A stretch of 64,000 nt of DNA from Nocardioides sp. YIM 152315 (GCF_029210375.1 NZ_JARGER010000034.1:30715-94714), one strand, 5' to 3'; numbered from the stretch's first letter, positions 53,155 through 63,917 are shown. The notes: a model not told the origin generated them from the sequence alone. Program-made: numbers and translations.

Positions 53155-54506
53155 CGGGCGCCGCCCGCGCTGGCCGCGAAGGCCGCCTCGAGCACGTCGA
53201 GCCCGTCGCGCAGCAGCTCGTCGGAGATGCTCAGCGGCGGCAGGAGGCGCAGCACGTTGCCGTGGGTGCCGCAGGTCAGCACGATCACGCCCCGCTCGTG
53301 GGCGGCGCCGGCGATCGCCCTGGCCAGCGCGGGGTCCGGTCGGTCGGTGCCCGCCTCGACGAGCTCGACCGCGAGCATGGCGCCCCGGCCGCGCACCTCG
53401 CCGACCCGCGGGTCCCGGGTCTGCAGCGCCCGCAGTCCTTCGAGCATCAGCGTCTCGATCTCCCGGGCGCGCGTCACCAGGTGCTCGGCCTCGATGGTCT
53501 CGATCGCGGCGAGGGCGGCGGCGCAGGCGAGGGGGTTGCCGCCGTACGTGCCGCCGAGGCCGCCGGCGTGGGCGGCGTCCATGATCGCGGCGCGGCCGGT
53601 GACCGCCGAGAGCGGCAGCCCGCCGGCGATGCCCTTGGCGGTGACGATCAGGTCGGGGACGACCCCCTCGTGGTCGCACGCGAAGAGGTCGCCGGTGCGC
53701 GCGAACCCGGTCTGCACCTCGTCGGCCACGAACACGACCCCGTGGTAGCGGCACCAGGCGGCGAGTCGCGGCAGGAAGCCCGGCGCCGGCTCGATGAAGC
53801 CACCCTCGCCCTGGATCGGCTCGATGACGACCGCCGCCAGGTTGTCGGCACCGACCTGCTTCTCGATGACGTCGATCGCGCGCAGGGCCGCGGTCTCGCC
53901 GTCGAGCCCGCCGTCGCGGAACGGGTAGGAGAGCGGGGCGCGGTAGACCTCGCCGGCGAAGGGGCCGAACCCGTGCTTGTACGGCACGTTCTTCGCGGTC
54001 ATCGCCATCGTGAGGTTGGTGCGGCCGTGGTAGGCGTGGTCGAAGACCACGACCGCCTGCCGGCCGGTGTGGGCCCGGGCGATCTTGACGGCGTTCTCGA
54101 CGGCCTCGGCACCGGAGTTGAAGAGCACCGTCCGCTTCTCGTGGTCGCCGGGCGTGAGGCGGTTGAGCGCCTCGGCGACCGCGACGTAGCCCTCGTAGGG
54201 CGTCACCATGAAGCAGGTGTGCGTGAACGCCGCGACCTGCTCCTGCACGGCCTCCACCACCCGCGGTGCGCTGTTGCCGACCGTGGTGACCGCGATGCCG
54301 GAGCCGAGGTCGACGAGGTGGTTGCCGTCGACGTCGACGACGATCCCGCCCGCCGCGCGCGTGGCGAAGACCGGCATCGTGGTCGCGACGCCCGACGCGA
54401 CCGCTCGCGCCTTGCGGGCCATCAGCGCGCGGGAGCGCGGGCCGGGGATCGGGGTCGTCAGGAGGCGCCTCTGGGTCACGTTCGGCCCGGCGGTCGTCGT
54501 ACTCAT
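53151..54506 (-). CDS. gabT: 4-aminobutyrate aminotransferase
   Basis: 451 residues, class-III PLP aminotransferase. LFNSGAEAVENAVKIARAHT, FDHAYHGRTNLTMAMT, PIQGEGGFIEPAPGFL, VFVADEVQTGFARTGDLFAC and the PLP lysine in VTAKGIAGGLPLSA are all present. It converts GABA and 2-oxoglutarate to succinate semialdehyde and glutamate, feeding gabD. It diverges from a LysR gene across 73 bases, the usual set-up for GABA-responsive control. Confidence 0.88.
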   Translation of the reverse strand: MSTTTAGPNVTQRRLLTTPIPGPRSRALMARKARAVASGVATTMPVFATRAAGGIVVDVDGNHLVDLGSGIAVTTVGNSAPRVVEAVQEQVAAFTHTCFMVTPYEGYVAVAEALNRLTPGDHEKRTVLFNSGAEAVENAVKIARAHTGRQAVVVFDHAYHGRTNLTMAMTAKNVPYKHGFGPFAGEVYRAPLSYPFRDGGLDGETAALRAIDVIEKQVGADNLAAVVIEPIQGEGGFIEPAPGFLPRLAAWCRYHGVVFVADEVQTGFARTGDLFACDHEGVVPDLIVTAKGIAGGLPLSAVTGRAAIMDAAHAGGLGGTYGGNPLACAAALAAIETIEAEHLVTRAREIETLMLEGLRALQTRDPRVGEVRGRGAMLAVELVEAGTDRPDPALARAIAGAAHERGVIVLTCGTHGNVLRLLPPLSISDELLRDGLDVLEAAFAASAGGAR

Positions 54507-54563
54507 GGCGCCAGTGTCCGGACCGGTCACTATGCTGTCCAATACCTGTCCTGCTCCGAATCC

Positions 54564-54578
54564 ATGCCTGGGAGGCAT
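54564..54578 (+). promoter_or_regulatory. Palindrome over the LysR gene's ribosome-binding site
   Basis: ATGCCT-GGG-AGGCAT covers the GGAGG (54571-54575) and the first possible start codon. As DNA it could be an autoregulatory operator; as RNA a 6-bp hairpin could hide the ribosome-binding site. Confidence 0.35.
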
Positions 54579-54579
54579 G

Positions 54580-55464
54580 ATGCAGCTGCGGCACGTGCGT
54601 TACTTCGTGGCGACCGCCGACGCCGGCAGCGTGAGCAGTGCGGCGGCCCGGGTGCACGTCACCCAGCCGGCGCTGTCGCGGCAGCTGCGCCAGCTCGAGC
54701 AGGACCTCGGGGTCACGCTCTTCGACCGGAGCGCCGGTCGGCTGGCGCTCAACCGGACCGGCCGGGCGCTGCTCCCGGGCGCACGCCGGCTGCTCGACGC
54801 CGCCGACGCCCTGCAGACGTCGGCCGCGTTCCACGGCAGCGGCCGGCTCGAGCGGCTGACGATCGCCGCGCCGACCGTGACGCTGACCGACGTCGTGTCG
54901 CCGTTCGTCGCCACGATGTCCGCCGACGACCCCGTCGTCGACGTCCGTGGCGCGGACGCGCTCGACCCCGCCGAGATGCTGCGATCCGGCGCGGACCTCG
55001 CGATCGGCACGCAGCGCCCGCCGGCGCCGTACGCCGCCCGCGAGCTCGCCGTCCTCCCGGTCTGGGCCTACGTGCCGTCGACCGACCCGTGGGCGGCGCG
55101 CGGGCGGGTGCCGCTGGCCGAGCTGCTGGAGCGTCCGCTCCTCGGCCTGCCCGCCACGTTCACCGCGCGGGAGGCGCTGGACGCCGCCGCGCTCGCGCAC
55201 GGGTCGTCGTACGCCGCACTGGTCGAGGCGGCCAACGGCACCATCGCCCAGGCGCTGGCCGCCTCGGGGCGCGGTGTCGCCGTGGTGTCGGACGACCCGC
55301 GCTTCGGCCTGGTGCCCCTCGCCGTCGACCTCGGGGGCGAGCTCCTCACGGTCCGGCTCGTCGCGGCCTGGGACCCGCGGGCGGTGGCCGCCGAGACCAT
55401 CGGCACCGTTGCGCGCCGGCTGGGGGAGTGGGTCACGACGCGGTACGGCGCGCCGACGACGTAG
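54580..55464 (+). CDS. LysR-family regulator, probably of gabT-gabD
   Basis: 294 residues. The N-terminal winged HTH is QLRHVRYFVATADAGSVSSA, then RVHVTQPALSRQLRQLEQDL. The substrate domain follows (FVATMSADDPVVDVRGADAL, ASGRGVAVVSDDPRFGLVPL). Two consecutive ATGs exist (54577 and 54580); the second is better spaced from GGAGG. Divergence from gabT suggests control of GABA use. The shared promoter contains two similar CCTGTCC/GCTGTCC blocks that could be LysR half-sites. Confidence 0.85.
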   Translation: MQLRHVRYFVATADAGSVSSAAARVHVTQPALSRQLRQLEQDLGVTLFDRSAGRLALNRTGRALLPGARRLLDAADALQTSAAFHGSGRLERLTIAAPTVTLTDVVSPFVATMSADDPVVDVRGADALDPAEMLRSGADLAIGTQRPPAPYAARELAVLPVWAYVPSTDPWAARGRVPLAELLERPLLGLPATFTAREALDAAALAHGSSYAALVEAANGTIAQALAASGRGVAVVSDDPRFGLVPLAVDLGGELLTVRLVAAWDPRAVAAETIGTVARRLGEWVTTRYGAPTT

Positions 55465-55487
55465 GACGACTGCGCTTCAATGGCCGG

Positions 55488-56048
55488 GTGAACGAGCTCT
55501 GGGTGGTCCGCCACGGCACGACCGAGTGGAGCGCTGCGGGTCGGCACACGTCGACGACCGACCTGCCGCTGCTCCCTGAGGGCGAGGAGGTCGCGAGGGC
55601 GTTGCGGCCGCGGCTCGCCGAGGGCGAGTTCGTCCGGGTGCTGACCAGCCCGCGGCTGCGCGCACGTCGTACGGCGGAGCTGGCGGGGTTCCCCGACGCG
55701 GAGGTCGACGACGACCTGGTCGAGTGGGCCTACGGCGACTACGAGGGCACGACGACCGAGGAGATCCGCGAGCACGACCCGGGCTGGACGATCTGGACCC
55801 ACCCGACGCCCGGCGGGGAGGCGCCCGGGCAGGTCGAGGAGCGGCTCGACCGGGTCGTGGCCCGGGCCCGGGACGCGGAAGGCCGGACCCTCGTCTTCGG
55901 CCATGGTCACGCCCTGCGCGCCCTGGCGGCACGCTGGCTCGGTCAACCGGTGGGCAACGGCCGGTTCTTCCGGCTCGACACGGCGACGCTGTCGGTCCTC
56001 GGCCACGAGCGCGAGCACCCGGTGCTCCGGACGTGGAACGCGCCGTGA
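55488..56048 (+). CDS. Histidine phosphatase family protein
   Basis: 186 residues. The phosphohistidine motif LWVVRHGTTEWSAAGRHTST is at the N-terminus. RVLTSPRLRARRTAELAGF, LVEWAYGDYEG and the second catalytic His in VFGHGHALRALAARWLG complete the active site. It is a phosphoglycerate-mutase-like phosphatase with unknown substrate (sugar phosphate, cofactor phosphate or similar). The start is GTG 55488, 23 bases after the LysR stop. Confidence 0.85.
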   Translation: MNELWVVRHGTTEWSAAGRHTSTTDLPLLPEGEEVARALRPRLAEGEFVRVLTSPRLRARRTAELAGFPDAEVDDDLVEWAYGDYEGTTTEEIREHDPGWTIWTHPTPGGEAPGQVEERLDRVVARARDAEGRTLVFGHGHALRALAARWLGQPVGNGRFFRLDTATLSVLGHEREHPVLRTWNAP

Positions 56049-56096
56049 GCGGGCCCGGCCGGGAAGATTGATCGTTCAACCTCTGTTGGAGACGGC

Positions 56097-57116
56097 ATGA
56101 AGAACATCGGGTTCCTGTCCTTCGGCCACTGGACGCCGTCCCCGCAGTCGCGGACGCGGTCGGCGTCCGACGCGCTGCTCCAGTCCATCGACCTGGCCGT
56201 GGCAGCGGAGGAGCTCGGCGCCGACGGTGCGTACTTCCGCGTGCACCACTTCGCCCGCCAGCTCGCCTCGCCGTTCCCCCTGCTCGCCGCCATCGGCGCG
56301 CGCACCAGCACGATCGAGATCGGCACGGGTGTCATCGACATGCGCTACGAGAACCCGCTCTACATGGCCGAGGACGCCGGCTCCGCCGACCTGATCGCCG
56401 GCGGCCGGCTCCAGCTCGGCGTGAGCCGCGGGTCGCCGGAGCAGGTGGTCGACGGCTTCCGCTACTTCGGCTACGTGCCTGCGGAGGGGTCCGACCACGC
56501 CGACATGGCGCGCGACCACCTCCGCGTCTTCCTCGACGTCATCGAGGGCAAGGGGTTCGCGCAGCCCAACCCGCGGCCGATGTTCCCGAACCCGCCCGGC
56601 CTGCTGCCCATCGAGCCGCACTCACCCGGTCTGCGGGACCGGGTCTGGTGGGGCGCCGGCAGCCGAGCCACGGCCGAGTGGACGGCCGAGCAGGGCCTGA
56701 ACCTGATGAGCTCGACGCTGCTGACCGAGGACACCGGCGTGCCGTTCCACCAGCTCCAGGCCGAGCAGATCCAGCGCTTCCGCGACGCGTGGAAGGCGGC
56801 CGGCCACGACCGCGAGCCCCGGGTGTCGGTCAGCCGCAGCATCTTCCCGATCGTCAGCGACGCGGACCGCGCCTACTTCGGCCACGAGTCGCGCAGCCAG
56901 GACCAGGTCGGCCACCTCGAGGGCGGCCTGGCGCGGTTCGGCAAGTCGTACGCCGGGGAGCCCGAGCAGGTGGTGCGCGACCTCGCCGAGGACGAGGCGA
57001 TCGCCGCCGCCGACACCCTGCTCCTGACCGTGCCCAACCAGCTCGGGGTCGACTACAACGCCCACGTCGTCGAGAGCGTGCTCCGGCACCTCGCACCGGA
57101 GCTCGGCTGGCGCTGA
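56097..57116 (+). CDS. Luciferase-like flavin-dependent monooxygenase
   Basis: 339 residues of the LLM superfamily: LLQSIDLAVAAEELGADGAY, VHHFARQLASPFPLLAAIGA, GVIDMRYENPLYMAEDAGSA and GRLQLGVSRGSPEQVVDGF. These are characteristic of the non-F420, LuxA-like branch. The substrate is unknown. It has its own promoter region with the inverted TTGA-TCG-TTCAA type sequence at 56069-56080. A strong bidirectional terminator follows. Confidence 0.8.
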   Translation: MKNIGFLSFGHWTPSPQSRTRSASDALLQSIDLAVAAEELGADGAYFRVHHFARQLASPFPLLAAIGARTSTIEIGTGVIDMRYENPLYMAEDAGSADLIAGGRLQLGVSRGSPEQVVDGFRYFGYVPAEGSDHADMARDHLRVFLDVIEGKGFAQPNPRPMFPNPPGLLPIEPHSPGLRDRVWWGAGSRATAEWTAEQGLNLMSSTLLTEDTGVPFHQLQAEQIQRFRDAWKAAGHDREPRVSVSRSIFPIVSDADRAYFGHESRSQDQVGHLEGGLARFGKSYAGEPEQVVRDLAEDEAIAAADTLLLTVPNQLGVDYNAHVVESVLRHLAPELGWR

Positions 57117-57120
57117 CGAC

Positions 57121-57148
57121 GCTGACCCGCCCGAAACTTTCGGGCGGG

Positions 57149-57153
<5 letters not shown>
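57121..57153. terminator. Bidirectional terminator between LLM gene and ppdK
   Basis: GCTGACCCGCCCGAAA (57121-57136) is mirrored perfectly at 57138-57153 around a single C: a 16-bp stem. It serves the plus-strand monooxygenase and the minus-strand ppdK, whose last codons and stop (57149-57151) are inside the stem. Confidence 0.8.
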
Positions 57154-59821
<2,668 letters not shown>

Positions 59822-60131
59822 GTCCCGAGGGTGCACCCGGATCGGGCGCCAGGGCGAGGGGCAAACGGCCCGGGCTCGCCGGCGAGCGGTCCGGACCAGC
59901 GGTCTAGACAGCGCTCGGCCCCGTCGGCTCAGGGGGGTGGCCGACGGGGCCGTCGCAGTGTTGCTGCCACGCACGCCCGAGATACAGGCCGGCTCGGGGA
60001 TGGGGGGCTCCGAGTCCGGCGGGCGTCTCGATGCGCGGCGTATGGCCATTCTGCCACATCACTTGCCAAGATATGACAAGTATCTGTCACATTCATTCCG
60101 AATGTGACTCACGAAGAGGGAGAACAAGATC
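59822..60131. other. 310-base intergenic region with a 12-bp-stem hairpin
   Basis: No gene seen in this stretch. GGCCCCGTCGGC (59917-59928) pairs perfectly with 59940-59951 around an 11-base loop, about 95 bases upstream of ppdK, so it could be a leader structure of the ppdK mRNA; no T run follows in either direction. From about 60040 the base composition becomes AT-rich, leading into the peptide promoter described separately. Confidence 0.55.
60074..60108 (+). promoter_or_regulatory. Nested palindromes upstream of the peptide gene
   Basis: TGACA-AGTATC-TGTCA (60074-60089) overlaps GTCACATTC-ATTCC-GAATGTGAC (60086-60108), a perfect 9-bp inverted repeat. ACTTG (60061-60065) and CAAGT (60077-60081) form another. 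The first has the same TGACA-N6-TGTCA form as the site in front of the HTH-TPR regulator (61674-61689). Confidence 0.6.
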
Positions 60132-60263
60132 ATGGCTCGTACGCGCAGGATGCTGGTCGGAGTCGTCGCGGTGCTGTCGCTGGTGGGGTTCGGAGGCGCC
60201 GTGCAGGCCGCCGCGTCGGACTCCGGGCAGTCGGCCTCCGCGCACCGCTGGTGCTGCCTGTGA
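60132..60263 (+). CDS. Small secreted peptide, candidate pheromone precursor
   Basis: 43 codons. The N-terminus MARTRRMLVGVVAVLSLVG is a classical Sec signal (basic start, hydrophobic core), followed by a small-residue cleavage area (GAVQAAAS). The predicted mature part SDSGQSASAHRWCCL has about 15 residues with a distinctive Trp-Cys-Cys-Leu end. AGGGAGA at 60117-60123 is a fair ribosome-binding site. The gene is convergent with the HTH-TPR regulator, 28 bases away. Both promoters carry the same operator-like palindrome. A secreted signalling peptide is the favoured reading; a small cell-envelope peptide is the alternative. Confidence 0.55.
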   Translation: MARTRRMLVGVVAVLSLVGFGGAVQAAASDSGQSASAHRWCCL

Positions 60264-60291
60264 CAGACCAGTCCTGAGAGCGTGACCGCAG

Positions 60292-61653
60292 TCAGCTGGC
60301 TGTCTGCGGCTCAAGACGGCGTGTAGTCGGAGCCACCAACCCGGTGGCCGCGGCCGCGCGCCGGTAGGCGTCGAGTGCCGCCGTGGCATCACCGACGCCC
60401 TCGAGGAGACCCGCCAGCTCGAACCACAGCTGGGCCGCCGAGCGGTCGGCGCCCAGTCCGGTGAGCAGGAGCACGGCCTCCTGGAAGTGGTCGCGCGCGA
60501 CCATCTGCTCGCCGTCGTTGACGGCGATCTGGCCCAGCAGGGCGTAGGCGTCGGCGGCCACGATCGGTGTGCTGGTGCGCGCCGCCTCGGCAGTTGCTGC
60601 CGCCTGAGCTCGTGCCGCCGCGACGTCACCCAGCAGGAACCGGGCACGCGCCTGGGCCAGGTGGTTGTCGGCCAGGTCGCCGGGCCCAGCGCCGGCGACC
60701 TCCATCTCGAGAGCGGCGCTGGTGAGGAGCTCGAGGGCCTCGGCCGGCTCCGGGGGGTCCACGAGCAGCTGCTGGATGCCCAGCTCGGTCCGCAGTCGGG
60801 GAATGTTGCGGGCGTCGTCGGTGGCCTCCAGCACGGCCAGGGCCCGCCGGGTCATCGGCAGCGCGAGCTGGGTGTTGCCGCGCATCGCCTCGATGATGGA
60901 CAGGTTCCAGTACGCCGATGCCTTCGCCACCGGGGAGCTGGCCTCCTCGGCGCGCTCGATCACCCGTCGGCACATCCGGGAGGCGTAGTCGACGTCGCCC
61001 TGCTCGACGTACGCCGCGGCCAGCGAGAGGGTCAGGCGCACCGCCTCGTCGAGCCCGGTGAGCCCGTGGTCCTCGATGAAGCGCGTGGCCTGGGTGCCGA
61101 CCTCGATCGCCCGGCCGAGCTCGCCGGACTCCCGGTAGCAGTGGCACAGCGCGGTCAGGCCGGCCAGCCAGGAGAGGTCGTGTGGTGTCGTCTCGGCCAG
61201 ATCCTCGAGCGCGATGATCGCGCCGGACAGGTCGCCGGAGAGCTGAAGCACCCTGGCCCGCAGGTAGGACGCCTCGCGCTCGAGGTCGGGGATGCTCTGG
61301 ATCGCGGGATCCGCGAGGATCCGGTCGACGATCTCGAGGGCCTGGTCGCCCGAGCCCGTCGCCAACGCGAGCTGGGCGTGGTCGAGCTCGACCCGCAGCT
61401 CGGTGACCCGGTCGGGTGACACGCCGACGAGCAGCTCGTCGACGCTGACGCCGAGCGCCTCGGCGATCGTCTCGAGCAGCTGGGGGTCGGGGCGGCGCTG
61501 GCCGCTCTCGATCCGGGACACGTAGCCGACGGAGACGGTGTCGCCGGCGACCTCTGCCTGGGTCAGTCCCGCACGCAGGCGCGCGGAGCGCACCCGGTCG
61601 CCCAGGGCGGTCAGGTCGATGGTCCGGCTGAGCTCGAGAAGATCGTCGCGCAT
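60292..61653 (-). CDS. XRE-HTH regulator with C-terminal TPR repeats (RRNPP-like)
   Basis: 453 residues. The N-terminal HTH (about 16-72) has LGDRVRSARLRAGLTQAEVA, SVGYVSRIESGQRRPDPQLL and ALGVSVDELLVG. The rest is helical repeat sequence typical of TPRs: SGDQALEIVDRILADP, SYLRARVLQLSGDLSGAIIA, CYRESGELGRAIEVGTQA, AYALLGQIAVNDGEQMVARD and further units. That is the layout of the RRNPP peptide receptors (Rgg, PlcR, NprR, PrgX) and of actinobacterial HTH-TPR proteins. The ligand is probably a peptide; the convergent 43-residue gene is the candidate source. A palindrome 21 bases before its ATG suggests autoregulation. Confidence 0.75.
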   Translation of the reverse strand: MRDDLLELSRTIDLTALGDRVRSARLRAGLTQAEVAGDTVSVGYVSRIESGQRRPDPQLLETIAEALGVSVDELLVGVSPDRVTELRVELDHAQLALATGSGDQALEIVDRILADPAIQSIPDLEREASYLRARVLQLSGDLSGAIIALEDLAETTPHDLSWLAGLTALCHCYRESGELGRAIEVGTQATRFIEDHGLTGLDEAVRLTLSLAAAYVEQGDVDYASRMCRRVIERAEEASSPVAKASAYWNLSIIEAMRGNTQLALPMTRRALAVLEATDDARNIPRLRTELGIQQLLVDPPEPAEALELLTSAALEMEVAGAGPGDLADNHLAQARARFLLGDVAAARAQAAATAEAARTSTPIVAADAYALLGQIAVNDGEQMVARDHFQEAVLLLTGLGADRSAAQLWFELAGLLEGVGDATAALDAYRRAAAATGLVAPTTRRLEPQTAS

Positions 61654-61673
61654 CCACCCATTGTGACCGAAGA

Positions 61674-61689
61674 TGACAGATCTGTGTCA
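61674..61689 (-). promoter_or_regulatory. TGACA-N6-TGTCA palindrome upstream of the HTH-TPR gene
   Basis: TGACAGATCTGTGTCA, containing the perfect decamer ACAGATCTGT, lies 21 bases before the regulator start and in front of the divergent E1 gene. The same TGACA/TGTCA arms with 6-base spacing occur at 60074-60089. Confidence 0.6.
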
Positions 61690-61763
61690 GAACGTGTCGT
61701 ACCCGTCAGGTCGACCTCCCGGTGGAAGAGTGGTGCGTGGCGGGACCGGGGACGGAGGCGGGG

Positions 61764-63905
61764 ATGCGGGAGGCGATCGACGAGCACTTCGTCGCGCAGG
61801 TGCGGGCGCTGCGGCGGGGCGTCGCCGACGAGGTCGATCCCGCGCGGGTGCTCGCGCTCTTCGACGCCCAGCTCCAGAGCCGGCACCTCGACCTCGCCGC
61901 CCGGTGGCTGCAGGCCCAGGGGGAGGGCTTCTACACGATCGGGTCGTCCGGCCACGAGGCCAACGCCGCCCTCGGCCTGCTGACCCGCGTCGACGACCCC
62001 GCGCTGCTGCACTACCGGTCCGGCGGGTTCTACGCCGCCCGCGCCTCCCGCAACGCGGCCGAGCACCCGGACGGCGCGACCGACCCCGTCCGCGACGTCC
62101 TCCTCGGGCTCACCGCCGCCTCGTCGGACCCGATCTCCGGCGGTCGGCACAAGGTCTTCGGGCACCCCGCCCTCCACGTCGTCCCGCAGACCTCCACGAT
62201 CGCCTCCCATCTGCCGCGGGCGGTCGGGCTCGCCTTCACGCTCGGCAACCTCGCCGACCTCGCGCCCGAACGCCGCTGGCCGGAGGACGCGATCGTCGTG
62301 ACGTCGCTCGGGGACGCCTCCGTCAACCACTCGACGGCCCAGGGCGCGCTCAACGCCGCGGCGTACCTCGTCCATCGTGGCCTCGACCTCCCGCTCCTCC
62401 TCGCGGTCGAGGACAACGGCCTCGGCATCAGCACGCGCACCCCGGCGGGCTGGGTGGAGGCGACGCTGCGGCGCCTGCCGGGGGTCGACTACGTCGAGGT
62501 CGCGTCGCCACGCCCCGACCGGCTGCTCGCCGACGTCGAAGCCGCGGTCGAGCGGGTGCGGCAGCGGCGCCGTCCCGCGTTGCTGCACCTGCAGACCGTG
62601 CGCTATCTCGGACACGCCGGCTCCGACGTCGAGCTCGGCTACCGCACCAGCGCCGAGATCGCCCGCGACCACGCCCGCGACCCGGTGCTGGCGACCGCGG
62701 CGTACCTCGTCGAGACCGGGGCGTGCTCTCCGGCGGAGGTGCTCGAGCGCTACGAGCGCACCCGGGCCGCGGTCATGGCGGAGGCGAAGTCGGTCATCGG
62801 CGAGCGGCGGCTCTCCTCGCGCGGCGCGGTCGTGCGTCCGCTGCACCGACCCGACACCCGACCGGCGCCACCCCGGCGTGCGTCGTCCGGTCCGCCCGAA
62901 GGGCCGCTGACCCTCGCCCAGGCGATCAACGCCGCCCTCGTGGAGCTGCTCGAGGAGCGCCCGCACGCGCTCGTGCTGGGTGAGGACGTCGGCGTGAAGG
63001 GCGGCGTCTACGGCGTGACCCGGGGCCTGCGGAAGCGGTTCGGCGGCCGCCGGGTGATGGACACGCTGCTCGACGAGCAGACGATCCTCGGCACCGCGCT
63101 CGGTGCGTCGTTGGCGGGCCTGCTGCCGGTGCCCGAGATCCAGTACCTCGCCTACCTCCACAACGCCGAGGACCAGCTGCGCGGCGAGGCGGCGTCGCTG
63201 GCGTTCTTCTCCGACGGCCACTACCGCAACCCGATGGTCGTGCGGATCCCCGGGCTCGCCTATCAGAAGGGCTTCGGCGGGCACTTCCACAACGACAACT
63301 CCCTCGCGGTGCTCCGTGACGTCCCCGGCCTGGTGGTGTGCGTGCCCGCCCACCCGGCCGACGCGCCGCCGCTGCTGCGGGAGTGCGCCGAGCTCGCGGA
63401 GCTCGACGGGCGGGTCTGCGTGGTGGTCGAGCCGATCGCGCTCTACCACTCGCGCGACCTGCACGAGCCGGGCGACGGGCTCTGGACCGCGCCGTACGCC
63501 GCCGGCGGCACGCCCCGCGGGCCGCGTGCCCACGGAGACGGTGAGGACCTGCTCGTGGTGACCTTCGGCAACGGCGTCCCGATGTCGCTGCGCGCCGCGC
63601 GGACCCTCGAGCACGACGGGATCCGCGCCACCGTGCTCGACCTGCGCTGGATCGCGCCGCTGCCCGTCGACGAGCTCGCGGCGTACGCCGCCGGCTTCGA
63701 CCGGGTACTCGTCGTCGACGAGACCCGGCGATCGGGCGGGGTCGGCGAGGGCGTGGTGACCGCACTGGTCGAGCGGGGCCACCGCGGCCGGATCGGTCGG
63801 GTCGCGAGCGCTGACTCCTACGTGCCCCTCGGCCCGGCTGCCCGCCTGGTGCTCGTGACCGAGGACGAGGTCATCGAAGCGGCGCGAGGACTCTGCGAGG
63901 CCTGA
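61764..63905 (+). CDS. Fused alpha-beta E1 component of a 2-oxoacid dehydrogenase
   Basis: 713 residues. The first half is an E1-alpha: FYTIGSSGHEANAALGLLTR, YRSGGFYAARASRN and the thiamine-diphosphate motif SLGDASVNHSTAQGALNAAA ending in EDNGLGIS. After a Pro/Arg-rich linker (about 370-385) an E1-beta follows: LTLAQAINAALVELLEERPH, LGEDVGVKGGVYGVTRGL, DEQTILGTALGASLAG, ending ADSYVPLGPAARLVLVTEDE. It would decarboxylate branched-chain or similar 2-oxoacids; no E2/E3 genes lie within the window. ATG 61764 is preferred over GTG 61722 because GGAGG lies 5 bases upstream. Confidence 0.82.
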   Translation: MREAIDEHFVAQVRALRRGVADEVDPARVLALFDAQLQSRHLDLAARWLQAQGEGFYTIGSSGHEANAALGLLTRVDDPALLHYRSGGFYAARASRNAAEHPDGATDPVRDVLLGLTAASSDPISGGRHKVFGHPALHVVPQTSTIASHLPRAVGLAFTLGNLADLAPERRWPEDAIVVTSLGDASVNHSTAQGALNAAAYLVHRGLDLPLLLAVEDNGLGISTRTPAGWVEATLRRLPGVDYVEVASPRPDRLLADVEAAVERVRQRRRPALLHLQTVRYLGHAGSDVELGYRTSAEIARDHARDPVLATAAYLVETGACSPAEVLERYERTRAAVMAEAKSVIGERRLSSRGAVVRPLHRPDTRPAPPRRASSGPPEGPLTLAQAINAALVELLEERPHALVLGEDVGVKGGVYGVTRGLRKRFGGRRVMDTLLDEQTILGTALGASLAGLLPVPEIQYLAYLHNAEDQLRGEAASLAFFSDGHYRNPMVVRIPGLAYQKGFGGHFHNDNSLAVLRDVPGLVVCVPAHPADAPPLLRECAELAELDGRVCVVVEPIALYHSRDLHEPGDGLWTAPYAAGGTPRGPRAHGDGEDLLVVTFGNGVPMSLRAARTLEHDGIRATVLDLRWIAPLPVDELAAYAAGFDRVLVVDETRRSGGVGEGVVTALVERGHRGRIGRVASADSYVPLGPAARLVLVTEDEVIEAARGLCEA

Positions 63906-63917
63906 CACCCGGCGCCC

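Noticed and set aside
60132..60263. The 43-residue peptide as a lipoprotein or a CaaX-prenylated peptide
   Set aside because: No lipobox Cys follows the signal core, and Cys is not at the fourth position from the end as CaaX needs.
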